Shown here piece after piece: positions 20,801 to 28,787 of a stretch of 64,000 nt of DNA. The translations under genes were made by a program, and so were the position numbers. The notes under the pieces are model-generated. The model was not told the DNA's origin and did no database searches. It saw only the letters and a list, made by a program, of their open reading frames with translations. Origin of the DNA: Streptomyces sp. V2I9. Lineage in GTDB: Bacteria; Actinomycetota; Actinomycetes; Streptomycetales; Streptomycetaceae. The first letter of the stretch is position 1. The number at the start of each line of letters is the position of its first letter. The stretch is from the NCBI RefSeq assembly GCF_030817475.1, contig NZ_JAUSZJ010000002.1, forward strand, positions 2,161,501 through 2,225,500, given 5' to 3'.

Positions 20801-20900
20801 GCCGCTGGCCGACGGGGCGACGGCGGGCCCCGCGACCGAGCCGGGCCACCCGATGCGGGTGGATCACGTACGGGTCGCCACCAGGGCCCCGGCGGGGTGA
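17844..20900 (+). CDS. triple fusion: acyltransferase-3 + SGNH + GH16 beta-glucanase
   Basis: 1018-aa membrane protein. Residues 1-45: Pro/Arg-rich cytosolic tail. About 46-395: OafA-type acyltransferase-3 domain (FRPDIEGLRAVAVLAVLAFH with H65, FFVISGYLITG, HFWSLAVEEQFY at 178-189). A last helix lies near 412-440. About 440-725: extracytoplasmic SGNH domain (LGDSHAGQ, nucleophile S517; DDAHLTN with D698 and H701). About 745-1018: family 16 glycoside hydrolase with WSHDLGTCYPGCPAAQWGTG and the catalytic GELDVMES (E881, D883, E886). Acyltransferase-SGNH proteins O-acylate surface glycans; GH16 enzymes cut or transfer beta-1,3/1,4-glucans. All three active sites look intact. ATG at 17844, GAAAGG 9 nt upstream, 23 nt after the GT2 stop. 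The three-part architecture is not one I know. Confidence 0.92.
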   Translation: MPFLLAPGPRRRRLPPPPTTPESACRPGRSGGPGGESGPSPHRSTFRPDIEGLRAVAVLAVLAFHAGIPGTAGGFVGVDVFFVISGYLITGLLVREAITTGRIRLGDFFSRRARRLLPSAAVVLAAVAVAGAWLTVPLLRADLEQDVLAAALSVANWRFVSQQTDYLAAGHDQSPLLHFWSLAVEEQFYLAWGPLLAVTVLLTARAVRRGRAVRAVVALAATALGLASFALSLHWTRDSVSLAYLGTPSRVWQFAVGAMLALLPWHLLRGPRPLRLVCGWAGAAAIVWCVVAYDATTPYPGYAALVPTLGTAAVILAAIPGRGEREVQGALSVGRLLAGRAPRAVGRLSYNLYLWHWPVLVLAEARLGALGWPAKAALTLAAVLPALATMRWVERPLRRSRTVSELPRRGLAVGVSAIVLPIVLALVVGTTTLHLMGPATPVDVKGLPPGAATGPSLLARTDGSPLAGGPTVPSPAQARKDFPPDGACQVAPAATRSPECLFGAVDSPDRVVLLGDSHAGQWFSPMLALASRRGWALQELVKQGCPLPELTVKNPQLGREYRECDTWRADALERVRTGPTPRLIVIASLNRYTADRELLVAAWEKTLKPLRATGTPIVYIEDTPVPGTDIPACVSGVPEEAAGCAFDRAEALPADPLARRIAAGAVPGVRSVGVNPVLCPEPGPTCPAVRDRVLLYRDDAHLTNVAAIVLTPRLERLLTASGALPPAAASGPAVTPPPPAPEPGADGWSVLLRDDFDGPAGGRPSRANWSHDLGTCYPGCPAAQWGTGEIETMTDSTDNVRLDGRGVLEIVPTRKDGRWSSGRITTVRSDFAPPPGGVLRIEASIALPDVTGPKAAGYWPAFWTLGADLRDGYTGWPGVGELDVMESVNGRDTVFGTMHCGVLDGGPCEEPVGLTSGPQACADCRTRFHTYAVEVDLSPGAEEVRWYRDDRVFHRVRADAMDAGTWKRTVDHGLFLILNVAIGGKLPLADGATAGPATEPGHPMRVDHVRVATRAPAG

Positions 20901-20910
20901 CCGGTCCGTC

Positions 20911-20941
20911 GGGGCGGCCCCGGACCGACCGGGGCCGCCCC
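20911..20941. terminator. bidirectional terminator hairpin
   Basis: A perfect 13-bp stem, GGGGCGGCCCCGG (20911-20923) with CCGGGGCCGCCCC (20929-20941), with a 5-nt loop. It lies 11 nt after the triple-fusion stop and before the convergent GPP34 gene, so it may end transcription from both sides. Confidence 0.75.
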
Positions 20942-21018
20942 GCGCCCGCCGCGCTCGGGACGCCCGAGGGACCTCCGCGTGAGGGGCCCTCCCGGACGCC
21001 GGGACCCGCGGCGGGCCG

Positions 21019-21684
21019 CTACGACGCCACGGAGAGCACCGTCACCACGGTCACCGCGGAGATCGCGGCCTGAAGGGTGCGGATCGCCTCGCGCACGCTC
21101 ACGCCCGCCCAGTGGCCTTCCGCGATCTCGGCCATGCGCGGCACGACCTGCTTCTTCGGCACGCCCGGAAACGCCTGGGGGTGCATGCCGGTGGCGTGCA
21201 GCAGCGCGACCAGGGAGCTGGTGCGGGCGTCCGGCTCGACCCCGTCCAGGACCACGGAGGCCAGCCGGGCGCGCAGCTCCCGTTCCACGGCCCCGTCCGC
21301 CTCCGGATAGCGGCGGACCGGGAAGACTCCGAGGGCACGGCGCTTCTCCTCGGTCACCGGACCGCGGGCGACGAGGCTCGCCACGACGTCCTGCGAACCC
21401 TTGGAGTGCTCGCGGGCCAGCCAGTCGGTCACCTTGCGGCTGCTGGACGCCCCGTGGACCCAGCGGGTGAGCCGGTCGAGGCGGCCGTCCAGGAGCGGGT
21501 CGCCCGTGGGGGTCGGGTCGAAGACCTCGACGCGGCCGCCCTTCACCGTGACACGGCCCGCCATGACCAGCTCCAGGAGCATGCCCGCCGCCACACCCCA
21601 GCGGGCCGCGGTCTGCCCCTTCGCCTCGCCGGTCGCGTCGTCCAGCGACAGCAGCATGATCTCTTCACCCAGTGAGACAGTCAC
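21019..21684 (-). CDS. GPP34 (GOLPH3-like) family protein
   Basis: 221 aa with a GTG start at 21684 after GGAGCC. The N-terminus VSLGEEIMLLSLDDATGEAK and AAGMLLELVMAGRVTVKGGR, the ADGAVERELRARLASVVLDG region and TSSLVALLHATGMHPQAF match bacterial GPP34 proteins. Eukaryotic GOLPH3 binds phosphatidylinositol-4-phosphate; bacterial members are numerous in Streptomyces and their role is unknown. It ends in a hydrophobic tail (TLQAAISAVTVVTVLSVAS) that could touch the membrane. Convergent with the triple-fusion gene; no operon link to it. Confidence 0.88.
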   Translation of the reverse strand: MTVSLGEEIMLLSLDDATGEAKGQTAARWGVAAGMLLELVMAGRVTVKGGRVEVFDPTPTGDPLLDGRLDRLTRWVHGASSSRKVTDWLAREHSKGSQDVVASLVARGPVTEEKRRALGVFPVRRYPEADGAVERELRARLASVVLDGVEPDARTSSLVALLHATGMHPQAFPGVPKKQVVPRMAEIAEGHWAGVSVREAIRTLQAAISAVTVVTVLSVAS

Positions 21685-21810
21685 GATGCGGCTCCCCGAT
21701 TCGTTGCGTGGTGACCGGACAGACGTACGTACCCGGTTCCGGGTTGCCCGGAACCCCGGAGCACCCGGCTGCCGACACCGGTACGGGGAGGCCGGGCGGC
21801 CGGGTGTTCA

Positions 21811-21925
21811 GGCGGTCAGAACGGCGGGCGGTCAGGACGGCGGGCGGGCGCCGAGTCCGTCAGGAGGCCGGGCGGTCGGGGTGCTCAGGAGGCTGGAGGG
21901 TCAGGGGCTCGGGCGGTCAGGACGG
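21811..21925. repeat. degenerate GGCGGTCAGGACGG repeats after the TetR gene
   Basis: GGCGGTCAGAACGG (21811-21824), GGCGGTCAGGACGG (21827-21840) and GGCGGTCAGGACGG (21912-21925) repeat in a G-rich stretch. The last copy spans the TetR stop codon. No gene is visible in 21685-21916; this looks like slippage-prone filler. Confidence 0.5.
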
Positions 21926-22534
21926 TTCCGCCGCGGCGAACGCGCCGCGGGCCAGCCGGTGCAGCAGGGCGGCGGTGGCCGCGCGGCCGGGCAGGGCGTC
22001 GGGGCGGGCCAGGTGCGGGGTGGAGTTCAGCAGGCCGAAGACGGCGTGCACGGTGACGCGGGCCCGGTTCTCGGCCAGCGCCGGGTAGAGGGCGCGGACG
22101 ACGCCGACCCAGACCTCGACGTACTCGCGCTGGAGCCGGCGCACCCGCTTGCGGTCCGTGTCGCGGAGCCGGTCCAGCTCCCGGTCGTGGAGGGTGATCA
22201 GGGGGCGGTCGTCGAGGGCGAAGTCGATGTGGCCCTCGATGAGCGCGTCCAGGAGGGCCTCCGGGGAGCCGCCGCCGCGGGCCTCGTCCTCCGCCACCCG
22301 CTGCCGTCCCCCCTCCAGGAGGCGTTCGCTGATCCCCACCAGCAGCTCGGCGAGCATCGCGTCCTTGCCGGGGAAGTGCCGGTAGAGGCCGGGACCGCTG
22401 ATCCCGACGGCGGCGCCTATCTCGTCCACGCCGACGCCGTGGAAGCCGCGCTCGGCGAAGAGGCGGGCGGCCTCCCGGAGGATCTGCTCGCGGCGGGTGG
22501 GGGCCGCGACGCGGGCGGCGGCATGGGTGCTCAT
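21917..22534 (-). CDS. TetR-family repressor of the leucine/acyl-CoA operon
   Basis: 205 aa. Residues 13-60 are a TetR helix-turn-helix (REQILREAARLFAERGFHGV, then VDEIGAAVGISGPGLYRHFP). The C-terminal ligand domain contains DRPLITLHDRELDRL and LREYVEVWVGVVRALYP-like helices. The regulator is divergent from accD1 and two 16-bp inverted repeats lie between them, so it very likely represses both. TAGAAT at 22542-22547 (reverse strand) is a good -10 whose start point would fall at or next to the ATG, and there is no Shine-Dalgarno: the mRNA may be leaderless. Position and neighbours match the regulator next to accD1-hmgL-acdH in S. coelicolor. The inducer is probably an acyl-CoA. Confidence 0.9.
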   Translation of the reverse strand: MSTHAAARVAAPTRREQILREAARLFAERGFHGVGVDEIGAAVGISGPGLYRHFPGKDAMLAELLVGISERLLEGGRQRVAEDEARGGGSPEALLDALIEGHIDFALDDRPLITLHDRELDRLRDTDRKRVRRLQREYVEVWVGVVRALYPALAENRARVTVHAVFGLLNSTPHLARPDALPGRAATAALLHRLARGAFAAAEPS

Positions 22535-22557
22535 GAGGATTCATTCTAGACAGGGCC

Positions 22558-22602
22558 GTTAGCGCTCGTTAACCTGAGGCGGACGCGTTAACGCTCATTA
22601 AC
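22558..22602. promoter_or_regulatory. tandem TetR operators in the divergent promoter region
   Basis: GTTAGCGCTCGTTAAC (22558-22573) and GTTAACGCTCATTAAC (22587-22602) match at 14 of 16 positions. Each is an imperfect palindrome of the GTTAA-N6-TTAAC type, and they are spaced 29 bp apart. The first contains TTAACG in the -35 position for the tetR promoter, 18 nt from TAGAAT, which predicts autorepression. The second lies 46 bp before accD1. Confidence 0.8.
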
Positions 22603-22647
22603 AGCAGTGCAGCACCGATCGCGGTACGGGCAAGGGGGCTCGACACG

Positions 22648-24270
22648 ATGCAGCAGGCACCGGTCCTGGCGAGTGCGGCCGATCCCGCCTCGGCGGCCTG
22701 GCAGGCCAACGAGGCGGCGCATCGCGCGCTCTCCGACGACTTGGCGGGCCGCCTCGCCACGGCGCGGCTGGGCGGGGGTGAGAAGGCGCGGGCCCGTCAC
22801 GAGGCGCGCGGCAAGCTGCTCCCCCGCGACCGGGTGGACACCCTCCTCGATCCGGGCTCGCCGTTCCTGGAGCTGGCCCCGCTGGCGGCGAACGGGATGT
22901 ACGGGGACCAGGCCCCCGCCGCCGGCGTCATCGCGGGCATCGGCCGGGTCTCGGGCCGGGAGTGCGTGATCGTCGCCAACGACGCGACCGTCAAGGGCGG
23001 CACGTACTACCCGATGACCGTGAAGAAGCACCTGCGCGCCCAGGAAGTGGCCCTGGAGAACCGTCTCCCCTGTCTGTACCTGGTGGACTCGGGCGGCGCG
23101 TTCCTGCCGATGCAGGACGAGGTCTTCCCCGACCGGGACCACTTCGGGCGGATCTTCTACAACCAGGCACGGATGTCGGGTGCCGGGATTCCGCAGATCG
23201 CGGCGGTCATGGGCTCCTGCACCGCGGGCGGTGCGTACGTCCCGGCGATGAGCGACGAGGCCGTCATCGTCCGGAACCAGGGCACGATCTTCCTCGGCGG
23301 CCCGCCGCTGGTGAAGGCCGCGACCGGCGAGGTCGTCACGGCCGAGGAACTGGGCGGCGGCGAGGTCCACTCCCGGACGTCGGGGGTCACCGACCACCTC
23401 GCCGAGGACGACGCGCACGCCCTGCGGATCGTCCGCACCATCGTCGGGACCCTCCCGGACCGCGCCCCGCTGCCCTGGTCGGTCGAGCCGGCCGAGGAGC
23501 CGAAGGTGGACCCGGCCGGGCTGTACGGGGCGGTCCCGGTGGACTCCCGCACCCCGTACGACGTACGCGAGGTGATCGCCCGCGTGGTGGACGGCTCACG
23601 GTTCCAGGAGTTCAAGGCGGAGTACGGGCAGACGCTGGTCACCGGCTTCGCCCGCGTCCACGGCCACCCGGTCGGGATCGTCGCCAACAACGGCATCCTG
23701 TTCTCCGAATCGGCGCAGAAGGGCGCGCACTTCATCGAGCTCTGCGACCAGCGCGGCATCCCGCTCGTCTTCCTCCAGAACATCTCCGGCTTCATGGTCG
23801 GCCGCGACTACGAGGCGGGCGGCATCGCCAAGCACGGCGCGAAGATGGTGACGGCGGTGGCCTGCACCCGCGTGCCGAAGCTGACGGTCGTGGTCGGTGG
23901 TTCGTACGGCGCGGGCAACTACTCGATGTGCGGCCGGGCCTACAGCCCCCGCTTCCTGTGGATGTGGCCGAACGCCAAGATCTCGGTGATGGGCGGCGAG
24001 CAGGCCGCCTCGGTGCTGGCCACCGTCAAGCGCGACCAGCTCGGCGACGACTGGAGCGCCGAGGACGAGGAAACGTTCAAGGCCCCGATCCGCGCCCAGT
24101 ACGAGACCCGGGGCAACGCGTACTACGCCAGCGCCCGACTGTGGGACGACGGTGTGATCGACCCTGTGGACACCCGGCAGGTCCTCGGCCTCGCCCTGAC
24201 CGCCTGCGCCAATGCCCCGCTGCCCCAGAAGGACCCGGCCGGGCCCGGCTTCGGCGTCTTCCGGATGTGA
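22648..24270 (+). CDS. accD1: methylcrotonyl-CoA carboxylase beta (carboxyltransferase) subunit
   Basis: 540 aa with the crotonase-like carboxyltransferase fold. The family's biotin and acyl-CoA binding regions are visible: [20 protein letters not shown] (near 135), [20 protein letters not shown] (near 190), [20 protein letters not shown] (near 215), [20 protein letters not shown] (near 375) and [20 protein letters not shown] (near 415). It transfers the carboxyl group from biotin to 3-methylcrotonyl-CoA in leucine breakdown. The start follows AAGGGGG. First gene of a four-gene operon (accD1-accA1-hmgL-acdH) divergent from its TetR. Substrate choice is inferred from hmgL and acdH next door. 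Confidence 0.94.
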   Translation: MQQAPVLASAADPASAAWQANEAAHRALSDDLAGRLATARLGGGEKARARHEARGKLLPRDRVDTLLDPGSPFLELAPLAANGMYGDQAPAAGVIAGIGRVSGRECVIVANDATVKGGTYYPMTVKKHLRAQEVALENRLPCLYLVDSGGAFLPMQDEVFPDRDHFGRIFYNQARMSGAGIPQIAAVMGSCTAGGAYVPAMSDEAVIVRNQGTIFLGGPPLVKAATGEVVTAEELGGGEVHSRTSGVTDHLAEDDAHALRIVRTIVGTLPDRAPLPWSVEPAEEPKVDPAGLYGAVPVDSRTPYDVREVIARVVDGSRFQEFKAEYGQTLVTGFARVHGHPVGIVANNGILFSESAQKGAHFIELCDQRGIPLVFLQNISGFMVGRDYEAGGIAKHGAKMVTAVACTRVPKLTVVVGGSYGAGNYSMCGRAYSPRFLWMWPNAKISVMGGEQAASVLATVKRDQLGDDWSAEDEETFKAPIRAQYETRGNAYYASARLWDDGVIDPVDTRQVLGLALTACANAPLPQKDPAGPGFGVFRM

Positions 24271-24277
24271 GGAACAG

Positions 24278-26233
24278 ATGACGACGATGTTCGACACCGT
24301 ACTGGTCGCCAACCGCGGCGAGATCGCGGTCCGGGTGATCCGGACCCTGCGCGAGCAGGGCGTGCGCTCGGTCGCGGTCTTCAGCGACGCGGACGCGGAC
24401 GCCCGGCACGTACGGGAGGCGGACACGGCGGTCCGCATCGGCCCGCCGCCCGCCGCCGAGAGCTACCTGAACGTGCCGGCGCTGCTGGACGCGGCCCGTC
24501 GCACGGGGGCGCAGGCCGTCCATCCGGGGTACGGATTCCTCGCGGAGAACGCGGAGTTCGCCCAGGCGTGCGCGGACGCGGGGCTGGTCTTCATCGGACC
24601 GCCCGCCGCCGCGATCGCGCTCATGGGCGACAAGATCCGGGCCAAGGAGACCGTCGCCGCGGCCGGGGTCCCGGTCGTGCCCGGCTCCTCGGGCAGCGGC
24701 CTGACCGACGCCCAACTGGAGGCGGCGGCACGGGAGATCGGCACCCCGGTGCTGCTGAAGCCCTCGGCGGGCGGCGGCGGCAAGGGCATGCGCCTGGTCC
24801 GTGACACGGCCGTCCTGGCGGAGGAGATCGCGGCGGCGCGGCGCGAGGCACGGGCCTCGTTCGGCGACGACACGCTGCTCGTGGAGCGGTGGATCGACCG
24901 CCCGCGCCACATCGAGATCCAGGTGCTGGCCGACACCCACGGCAACGTGATCCACCTCGGCGAGCGCGAGTGCTCCCTCCAGCGCCGCCACCAGAAGATC
25001 ATCGAGGAGGCGCCCAGCGTCCTGCTGGACGCGGAGACCCGCGCGGCGATGGGCGAGGCGGCCGTGCAGGCGGCGCGCTCCTGCGGCTACGCGGGCGCGG
25101 GGACGGTGGAGTTCATCGTTCCGGGCGACGACCCGTCCTCGTACTACTTCATGGAGATGAACACCCGTCTCCAGGTCGAGCACCCGGTGACCGAGCTGAT
25201 CACCGGGCTGGACCTGGTGGAGTGGCAGCTGCGGGTCGCGGCGGGCGAGCGGCTCCCGTACGCGCAGGAGGACGTCCGGCTCGACGGCTGGGCGATCGAG
25301 GCCCGCGTCTGCGCCGAGGACCCCTCCCGCGGCTTCCTGCCCTCGGGCGGTACGGTGCTGGCGCTGCGCGAGCCGCAGGGCGGCGGGGTGCGGACGGACT
25401 CGGGGCTCAGCGAGGGCGTGCCGGTGGGCAGCCTGTACGACCCGATGCTGTCGAAGGTCATCGCGTACGGCCCCGACCGCGCGACCGCCCTGCGCAAGCT
25501 GCGGGCCGCCCTCGCGGACACGGTGATCCTGGGCGTCCCGACCAACGCGGGCTTCCTGCGCCGCCTGCTGGCCCACCCGGACGTCATCGCGGGGCGCCTG
25601 GACACGGGGCTGGTGGAGCGCGAGGCGGAGGGCCTGGTGCCGGACGGCGTGCCGGACGAGGTGTACGCGGCGGCCGCGGCGGTCCGCCGGGAGGCACTGG
25701 AGCCCCGGCCGGACGCGGGCGGCTGGACGGACCCGTTCTCGGTGCCGAACGGATGGCGTACGGGCGGTGTGCGCGCGCCGCTGCTCTTCCCGTTGCGCGT
25801 GGCGGGAGGCGAACCCGTCACGCGGATCGCCCCGGCCTCCGCGACGGTCACCGCCGACCGGGTCACGGTCGAACTCGACGGCACGGTCGGCCACTTCCAC
25901 CGGTCAGGCCACTGGCTCGGCCGGGACGGCGACACCTGGCACGTCCAGGACCACGACCCGGTGGAGGCGTCCCTCAGCGGGGCCGGCCGCAGCGGGGCGG
26001 GCACCCTGGCGGCCCCGATGCCGGGCACGGTCACGGTGGTGAAGGTGGCGGTCGGGGACGAGGTCGAGGCGGGCCAGAGCCTGCTCGTGGTGGAGGCGAT
26101 GAAGATGGAGCACGTGATCTCCGCCCCGCACGCGGGGACCGTGACCGAGCTGGACGTCACGGCGGGTGCGACGGTGGCGATGGACCAGGTCCTGGCCGTG
26201 GTGGTCCCGGCCGCCGGCGGGGAGGACGCATGA
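24278..26233 (+). CDS. accA1: methylcrotonyl-CoA carboxylase alpha (biotin carboxylase/BCCP) subunit
   Basis: 651 aa from the ATG at 24278, 7 nt after accD1; an in-frame start at 24212 would overlap it. Biotin carboxylase domain in about 1-450: [34 protein letters not shown], the ATP-grasp loop [33 protein letters not shown] and [16 protein letters not shown] linker of about 110 residues follows. The biotinyl domain ends the protein with EAMKMEH, biotin acceptor K609. It carboxylates biotin with ATP and bicarbonate. Complete and of normal length for a fused MCC alpha chain. Its stop overlaps the hmgL start (ATGA), indicating translational coupling. Confidence 0.94.
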   Translation: MTTMFDTVLVANRGEIAVRVIRTLREQGVRSVAVFSDADADARHVREADTAVRIGPPPAAESYLNVPALLDAARRTGAQAVHPGYGFLAENAEFAQACADAGLVFIGPPAAAIALMGDKIRAKETVAAAGVPVVPGSSGSGLTDAQLEAAAREIGTPVLLKPSAGGGGKGMRLVRDTAVLAEEIAAARREARASFGDDTLLVERWIDRPRHIEIQVLADTHGNVIHLGERECSLQRRHQKIIEEAPSVLLDAETRAAMGEAAVQAARSCGYAGAGTVEFIVPGDDPSSYYFMEMNTRLQVEHPVTELITGLDLVEWQLRVAAGERLPYAQEDVRLDGWAIEARVCAEDPSRGFLPSGGTVLALREPQGGGVRTDSGLSEGVPVGSLYDPMLSKVIAYGPDRATALRKLRAALADTVILGVPTNAGFLRRLLAHPDVIAGRLDTGLVEREAEGLVPDGVPDEVYAAAAAVRREALEPRPDAGGWTDPFSVPNGWRTGGVRAPLLFPLRVAGGEPVTRIAPASATVTADRVTVELDGTVGHFHRSGHWLGRDGDTWHVQDHDPVEASLSGAGRSGAGTLAAPMPGTVTVVKVAVGDEVEAGQSLLVVEAMKMEHVISAPHAGTVTELDVTAGATVAMDQVLAVVVPAAGGEDA

Positions 26234-27201
26234 GCACACGGTCGCTGCCCATGGAGGTGCCGGCCCCCGGCCTGCCCGACCGGGTCCGCATCCACGAGGT
26301 GGGGGCGCGGGACGGCCTGCAGAACGAGAAGGAGACGGTCCCGACGCCGGTGAAGGCGGAGTTCATCCGCCGCCTGGCGGAGGCCGGCCTCACCACCATC
26401 GAGGCGACGAGCTTCGTCCACCCGAAGTGGGTGCCCCAACTCGCGGACGCGGAGGAGCTGTTCCCGCTGCTCGGCGACATCGCGGACGTCGGGGGCGTGT
26501 CGCTCCCCGTCCTCGTCCCGAACGAACGGGGACTGGACCGGGCGCTGGCACTCGGGGCCCGGTCGATCGCGGTGTTCGGCTCGGCGACGGAGACGTTCGC
26601 CGCGCGCAACCTGAATCGGACGGTGGCCGAGTCGCTGGCGATGTTCGAACCGGTGGTGGCCCGCGCCAAGGCGGACCGGGTCCAGGTGCGCGGGTATCTG
26701 TCGATGTGCTTCGGCGACCCGTGGGAGGGCGCGGTGCCGGTGGCGCAGGTGGTCGGCGTCGCGAAGGCGCTGATGGACCTGGGCTGCGACGAGCTGTCGC
26801 TGGGCGACACGATCGGGGTGGCGACACCCGGCCACGTGAGCGCCCTGCTGACCGCGCTGAACGAGGCGGGGGTGGCGACCCCGTCGATCGGCGTGCACTT
26901 CCACGACACGTACGGCCAGGCGCTGTCGAACACCCTGGCGGCGCTCCAGCACGGAGTGACGACGGTGGACGCGTCGGCGGGCGGTCTGGGCGGCTGCCCG
27001 TACGCGAAGAGCGCCACCGGCAACCTGGCCACCGAGGACCTGGTCTGGATGCTCGACGGCCTCGGCATCGAGACGGGCGTCGACCTGGACGCCCTGACCG
27101 CCACCAGTCTCTGGCTGGCCGGACACCTGGGACGGCCGAGCCCGTCGCGCACGGTCCGCGCCCTCGCCCCTTCCTCTTCTTCCGCCTCCCACAAGGAGTG
27201 A
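26230..27201 (+). CDS. hmgL: hydroxymethylglutaryl-CoA lyase
   Basis: 323 aa TIM-barrel lyase of the DRE/HMGL-like family: [19 protein letters not shown] at the N-terminus (the Arg-Asp pair binds metal and substrate), [58 protein letters not shown] (metal His pair) and the signature [15 protein letters not shown] with the catalytic Cys near residue 257. It splits HMG-CoA into acetyl-CoA and acetoacetate, the last step of leucine degradation. ATG overlaps the accA1 stop by 4 nt. It ends 7 nt before acdH. Confidence 0.94.
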   Translation: MSTRSLPMEVPAPGLPDRVRIHEVGARDGLQNEKETVPTPVKAEFIRRLAEAGLTTIEATSFVHPKWVPQLADAEELFPLLGDIADVGGVSLPVLVPNERGLDRALALGARSIAVFGSATETFAARNLNRTVAESLAMFEPVVARAKADRVQVRGYLSMCFGDPWEGAVPVAQVVGVAKALMDLGCDELSLGDTIGVATPGHVSALLTALNEAGVATPSIGVHFHDTYGQALSNTLAALQHGVTTVDASAGGLGGCPYAKSATGNLATEDLVWMLDGLGIETGVDLDALTATSLWLAGHLGRPSPSRTVRALAPSSSSASHKE

Positions 27202-27208
27202 GCACCCC

Positions 27209-28375
27209 ATGTCCCTGGACCACCGGCTGACCGCCGAGCACGAGGAACTGCGCCGCACGGTCGAGGAGTTCGCGCACGACGTGGTCGCGCCGAAGATCGG
27301 CGACTTCTACGAGCGGCATGAATTCCCGTACGAGATCGTGCGCGAGATGGGCCGGATGGGCCTGTTCGGGCTGCCGTTCCCGGAGGAGTACGGCGGGATG
27401 GGCGGCGACTACCTGGCGCTCGGGATCGCCCTGGAGGAGCTGGCGCGGGTCGACTCCTCGGTGGCGATCACCCTGGAGGCCGGGGTGTCGCTGGGAGCGA
27501 TGCCGCTGCACCTGTTCGGCACGGAGGAGCAGAAGCGGCAGTGGCTGCCGAAGCTGTGCGCGGGCGAGGCGCTGGGCGCGTTCGGCCTGACCGAACCGGA
27601 CGGCGGCTCGGACGCCGGCGGCACCCGGACGACGGCGGTGCTGGACGAGGCGACGAACGAGTGGGTGATCAACGGTTCGAAGTGCTTCATCACCAACTCC
27701 GGTACGGACATCACGGAGTTGGTGACGGTCACCGCCGTGACGGGCCGCAAGGAGGACGACCGCCCGCTGATCTCCGCGATCATCGTCCCTTCGGGCACCC
27801 CCGGCTTCACGGTCGCGGCCCCGTACTCCAAGGTCGGCTGGAACGCCTCGGACACCCGCGAGCTGTCCTTCACCGACGTCCGCGTCCCCGCCGCCAACCT
27901 GCTGGGCGAACAGGGCCGGGGCTACGCCCAGTTCCTGCGCATCCTGGACGAGGGCCGGGTCGCGATCTCCGCCCTGGCGACGGGGCTGGCGCAGGGCTGC
28001 GTGGACGAGTCGGTGAAGTACGCGCACGAACGCCACGCGTTCGGCAAGCCGATCGGCGCGAACCAGGCGATCCAGTTCAAGATCGCCGACATGGAGACGC
28101 GCGCCCACATGGCCCGCGTGGGCTGGCGCGACGCGGCGTCCCGCCTGGTGGCGGGCGAGCCGTTCAAGAAGGAGGCGGCCATCGCGAAGCTGTACTCCTC
28201 GACGGTCGCGGTGGACAACGCCCGCGACGCCACGCAGATCCACGGCGGCTACGGGTTCATGAACGAGTACCCGGTGGCACGGATGTGGCGCGACTCGAAG
28301 ATCCTGGAGATCGGCGAGGGCACGAGCGAGGTCCAGCGGATGCTGATCGCACGGGAGCTGGGACTGCCGGGCTGA
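27209..28375 (+). CDS. acdH: acyl-CoA dehydrogenase (isovaleryl/branched-chain type)
   Basis: 388-aa flavoenzyme. Landmarks: FPEEYGGMGGDYLALGIALE (near 53), ITLEAGVSLGAMPLHLFG, GAFGLTEPDGGSDAGGTRTT (near 125), INGSKCFITNSGTDITELVT, HERHAFGKPIGANQAIQFKI (near 273) and IHGGYGFMNEYPVARMWRDS with EIGEGTSEVQRMLIARELG. The operon context (MCC and HMG-CoA lyase) points to isovaleryl-CoA or another branched-chain acyl-CoA as substrate. Last gene of the operon, 7 nt after hmgL and followed by a 15-bp terminator stem. Complete with normal length. Confidence 0.93.
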   Translation: MSLDHRLTAEHEELRRTVEEFAHDVVAPKIGDFYERHEFPYEIVREMGRMGLFGLPFPEEYGGMGGDYLALGIALEELARVDSSVAITLEAGVSLGAMPLHLFGTEEQKRQWLPKLCAGEALGAFGLTEPDGGSDAGGTRTTAVLDEATNEWVINGSKCFITNSGTDITELVTVTAVTGRKEDDRPLISAIIVPSGTPGFTVAAPYSKVGWNASDTRELSFTDVRVPAANLLGEQGRGYAQFLRILDEGRVAISALATGLAQGCVDESVKYAHERHAFGKPIGANQAIQFKIADMETRAHMARVGWRDAASRLVAGEPFKKEAAIAKLYSSTVAVDNARDATQIHGGYGFMNEYPVARMWRDSKILEIGEGTSEVQRMLIARELGLPG

Positions 28376-28401
28376 GCTGCCGTCCGATGCGCTGACCGCC
28401 G

Positions 28402-28443
28402 CCGCCCCGCCCGCCGTGGATCACTCTGCGGCGGGCGGGGCGG
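28402..28443 (+). terminator. terminator of the leucine operon
   Basis: CCGCCCCGCCCGCCG (28402-28416) pairs perfectly with CGGCGGGCGGGGCGG (28429-28443) across a 12-nt loop. It lies 26 nt after the acdH stop. Confidence 0.75.
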
Positions 28444-28458
28444 GCGTGTGGGCGGGGG

Positions 28459-28668
28459 TCACCCATCGCCCTCCGGCGGCACGAGGTCGGGGCAGAGCGA
28501 GTGCCCGCACCGACAGGGCGGCCACCGGAGCGCGGCTCCGGGGACGAGGTCGGGGTCGGGGTCGGCCCGGGCATGGCCACCGGTCGGAACGACGAGAACC
28601 CCGTCACTGCCGAGCTCTTTCATGAGTCGAGAGAGATTCCGTCGACCGCCACTGCTCTGCACCATCAC
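28459..28668 (-). CDS. small Cys-containing hypothetical protein in a GntR divergon
   Basis: 69 aa with a GTG start at 28668, GAGAGG 8 nt upstream, and an ATG one codon later as alternative. Reads SSGGRRNLSRLMKELGSDGV then VLVVPTGGHARADPDP and a C-terminal RWPPCRCGHSLCPDLVPP. Three Cys in CxCxxxxC could hold a metal. I do not know a family name. The ribosome binding site and the operator AGTCCTAGGACT only 15 nt upstream of its start support a real gene controlled by the divergent GntR regulator. Confidence 0.6.
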   Translation of the reverse strand: MMVQSSGGRRNLSRLMKELGSDGVLVVPTGGHARADPDPDLVPGAALRWPPCRCGHSLCPDLVPPEGDG

Positions 28669-28682
28669 GAATCCAGCCTCTC

Positions 28683-28736
28683 AGTCCTAGGACTACGACC
28701 GTCGGCGATGCCACTGTGGCGCACAGTCCTAGGACT
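28683..28736. promoter_or_regulatory. duplicated GntR operator AGTCCTAGGACT
   Basis: The perfect 12-bp palindrome AGTCCTAGGACT occurs at 28683-28694 and again at 28725-28736, exactly 42 bp apart (four helical turns), between the minus-strand small gene and gntR. Same-face spacing suggests two repressor dimers acting together, possibly by looping. TAGGAC inside the second copy could serve as a -10. Confidence 0.8.
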
Positions 28737-28787
28737 GTCAACCTTCTCTTCGCTGTGTTTGACTGCTCCTGTCGAGAGGAGGGACGC

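Noticed and set aside
25144..27258. Long minus-strand frames opposite accA1 and hmgL
   Set aside because: No ribosome sites or recognisable domains; artefacts of high GC third positions in the real genes.
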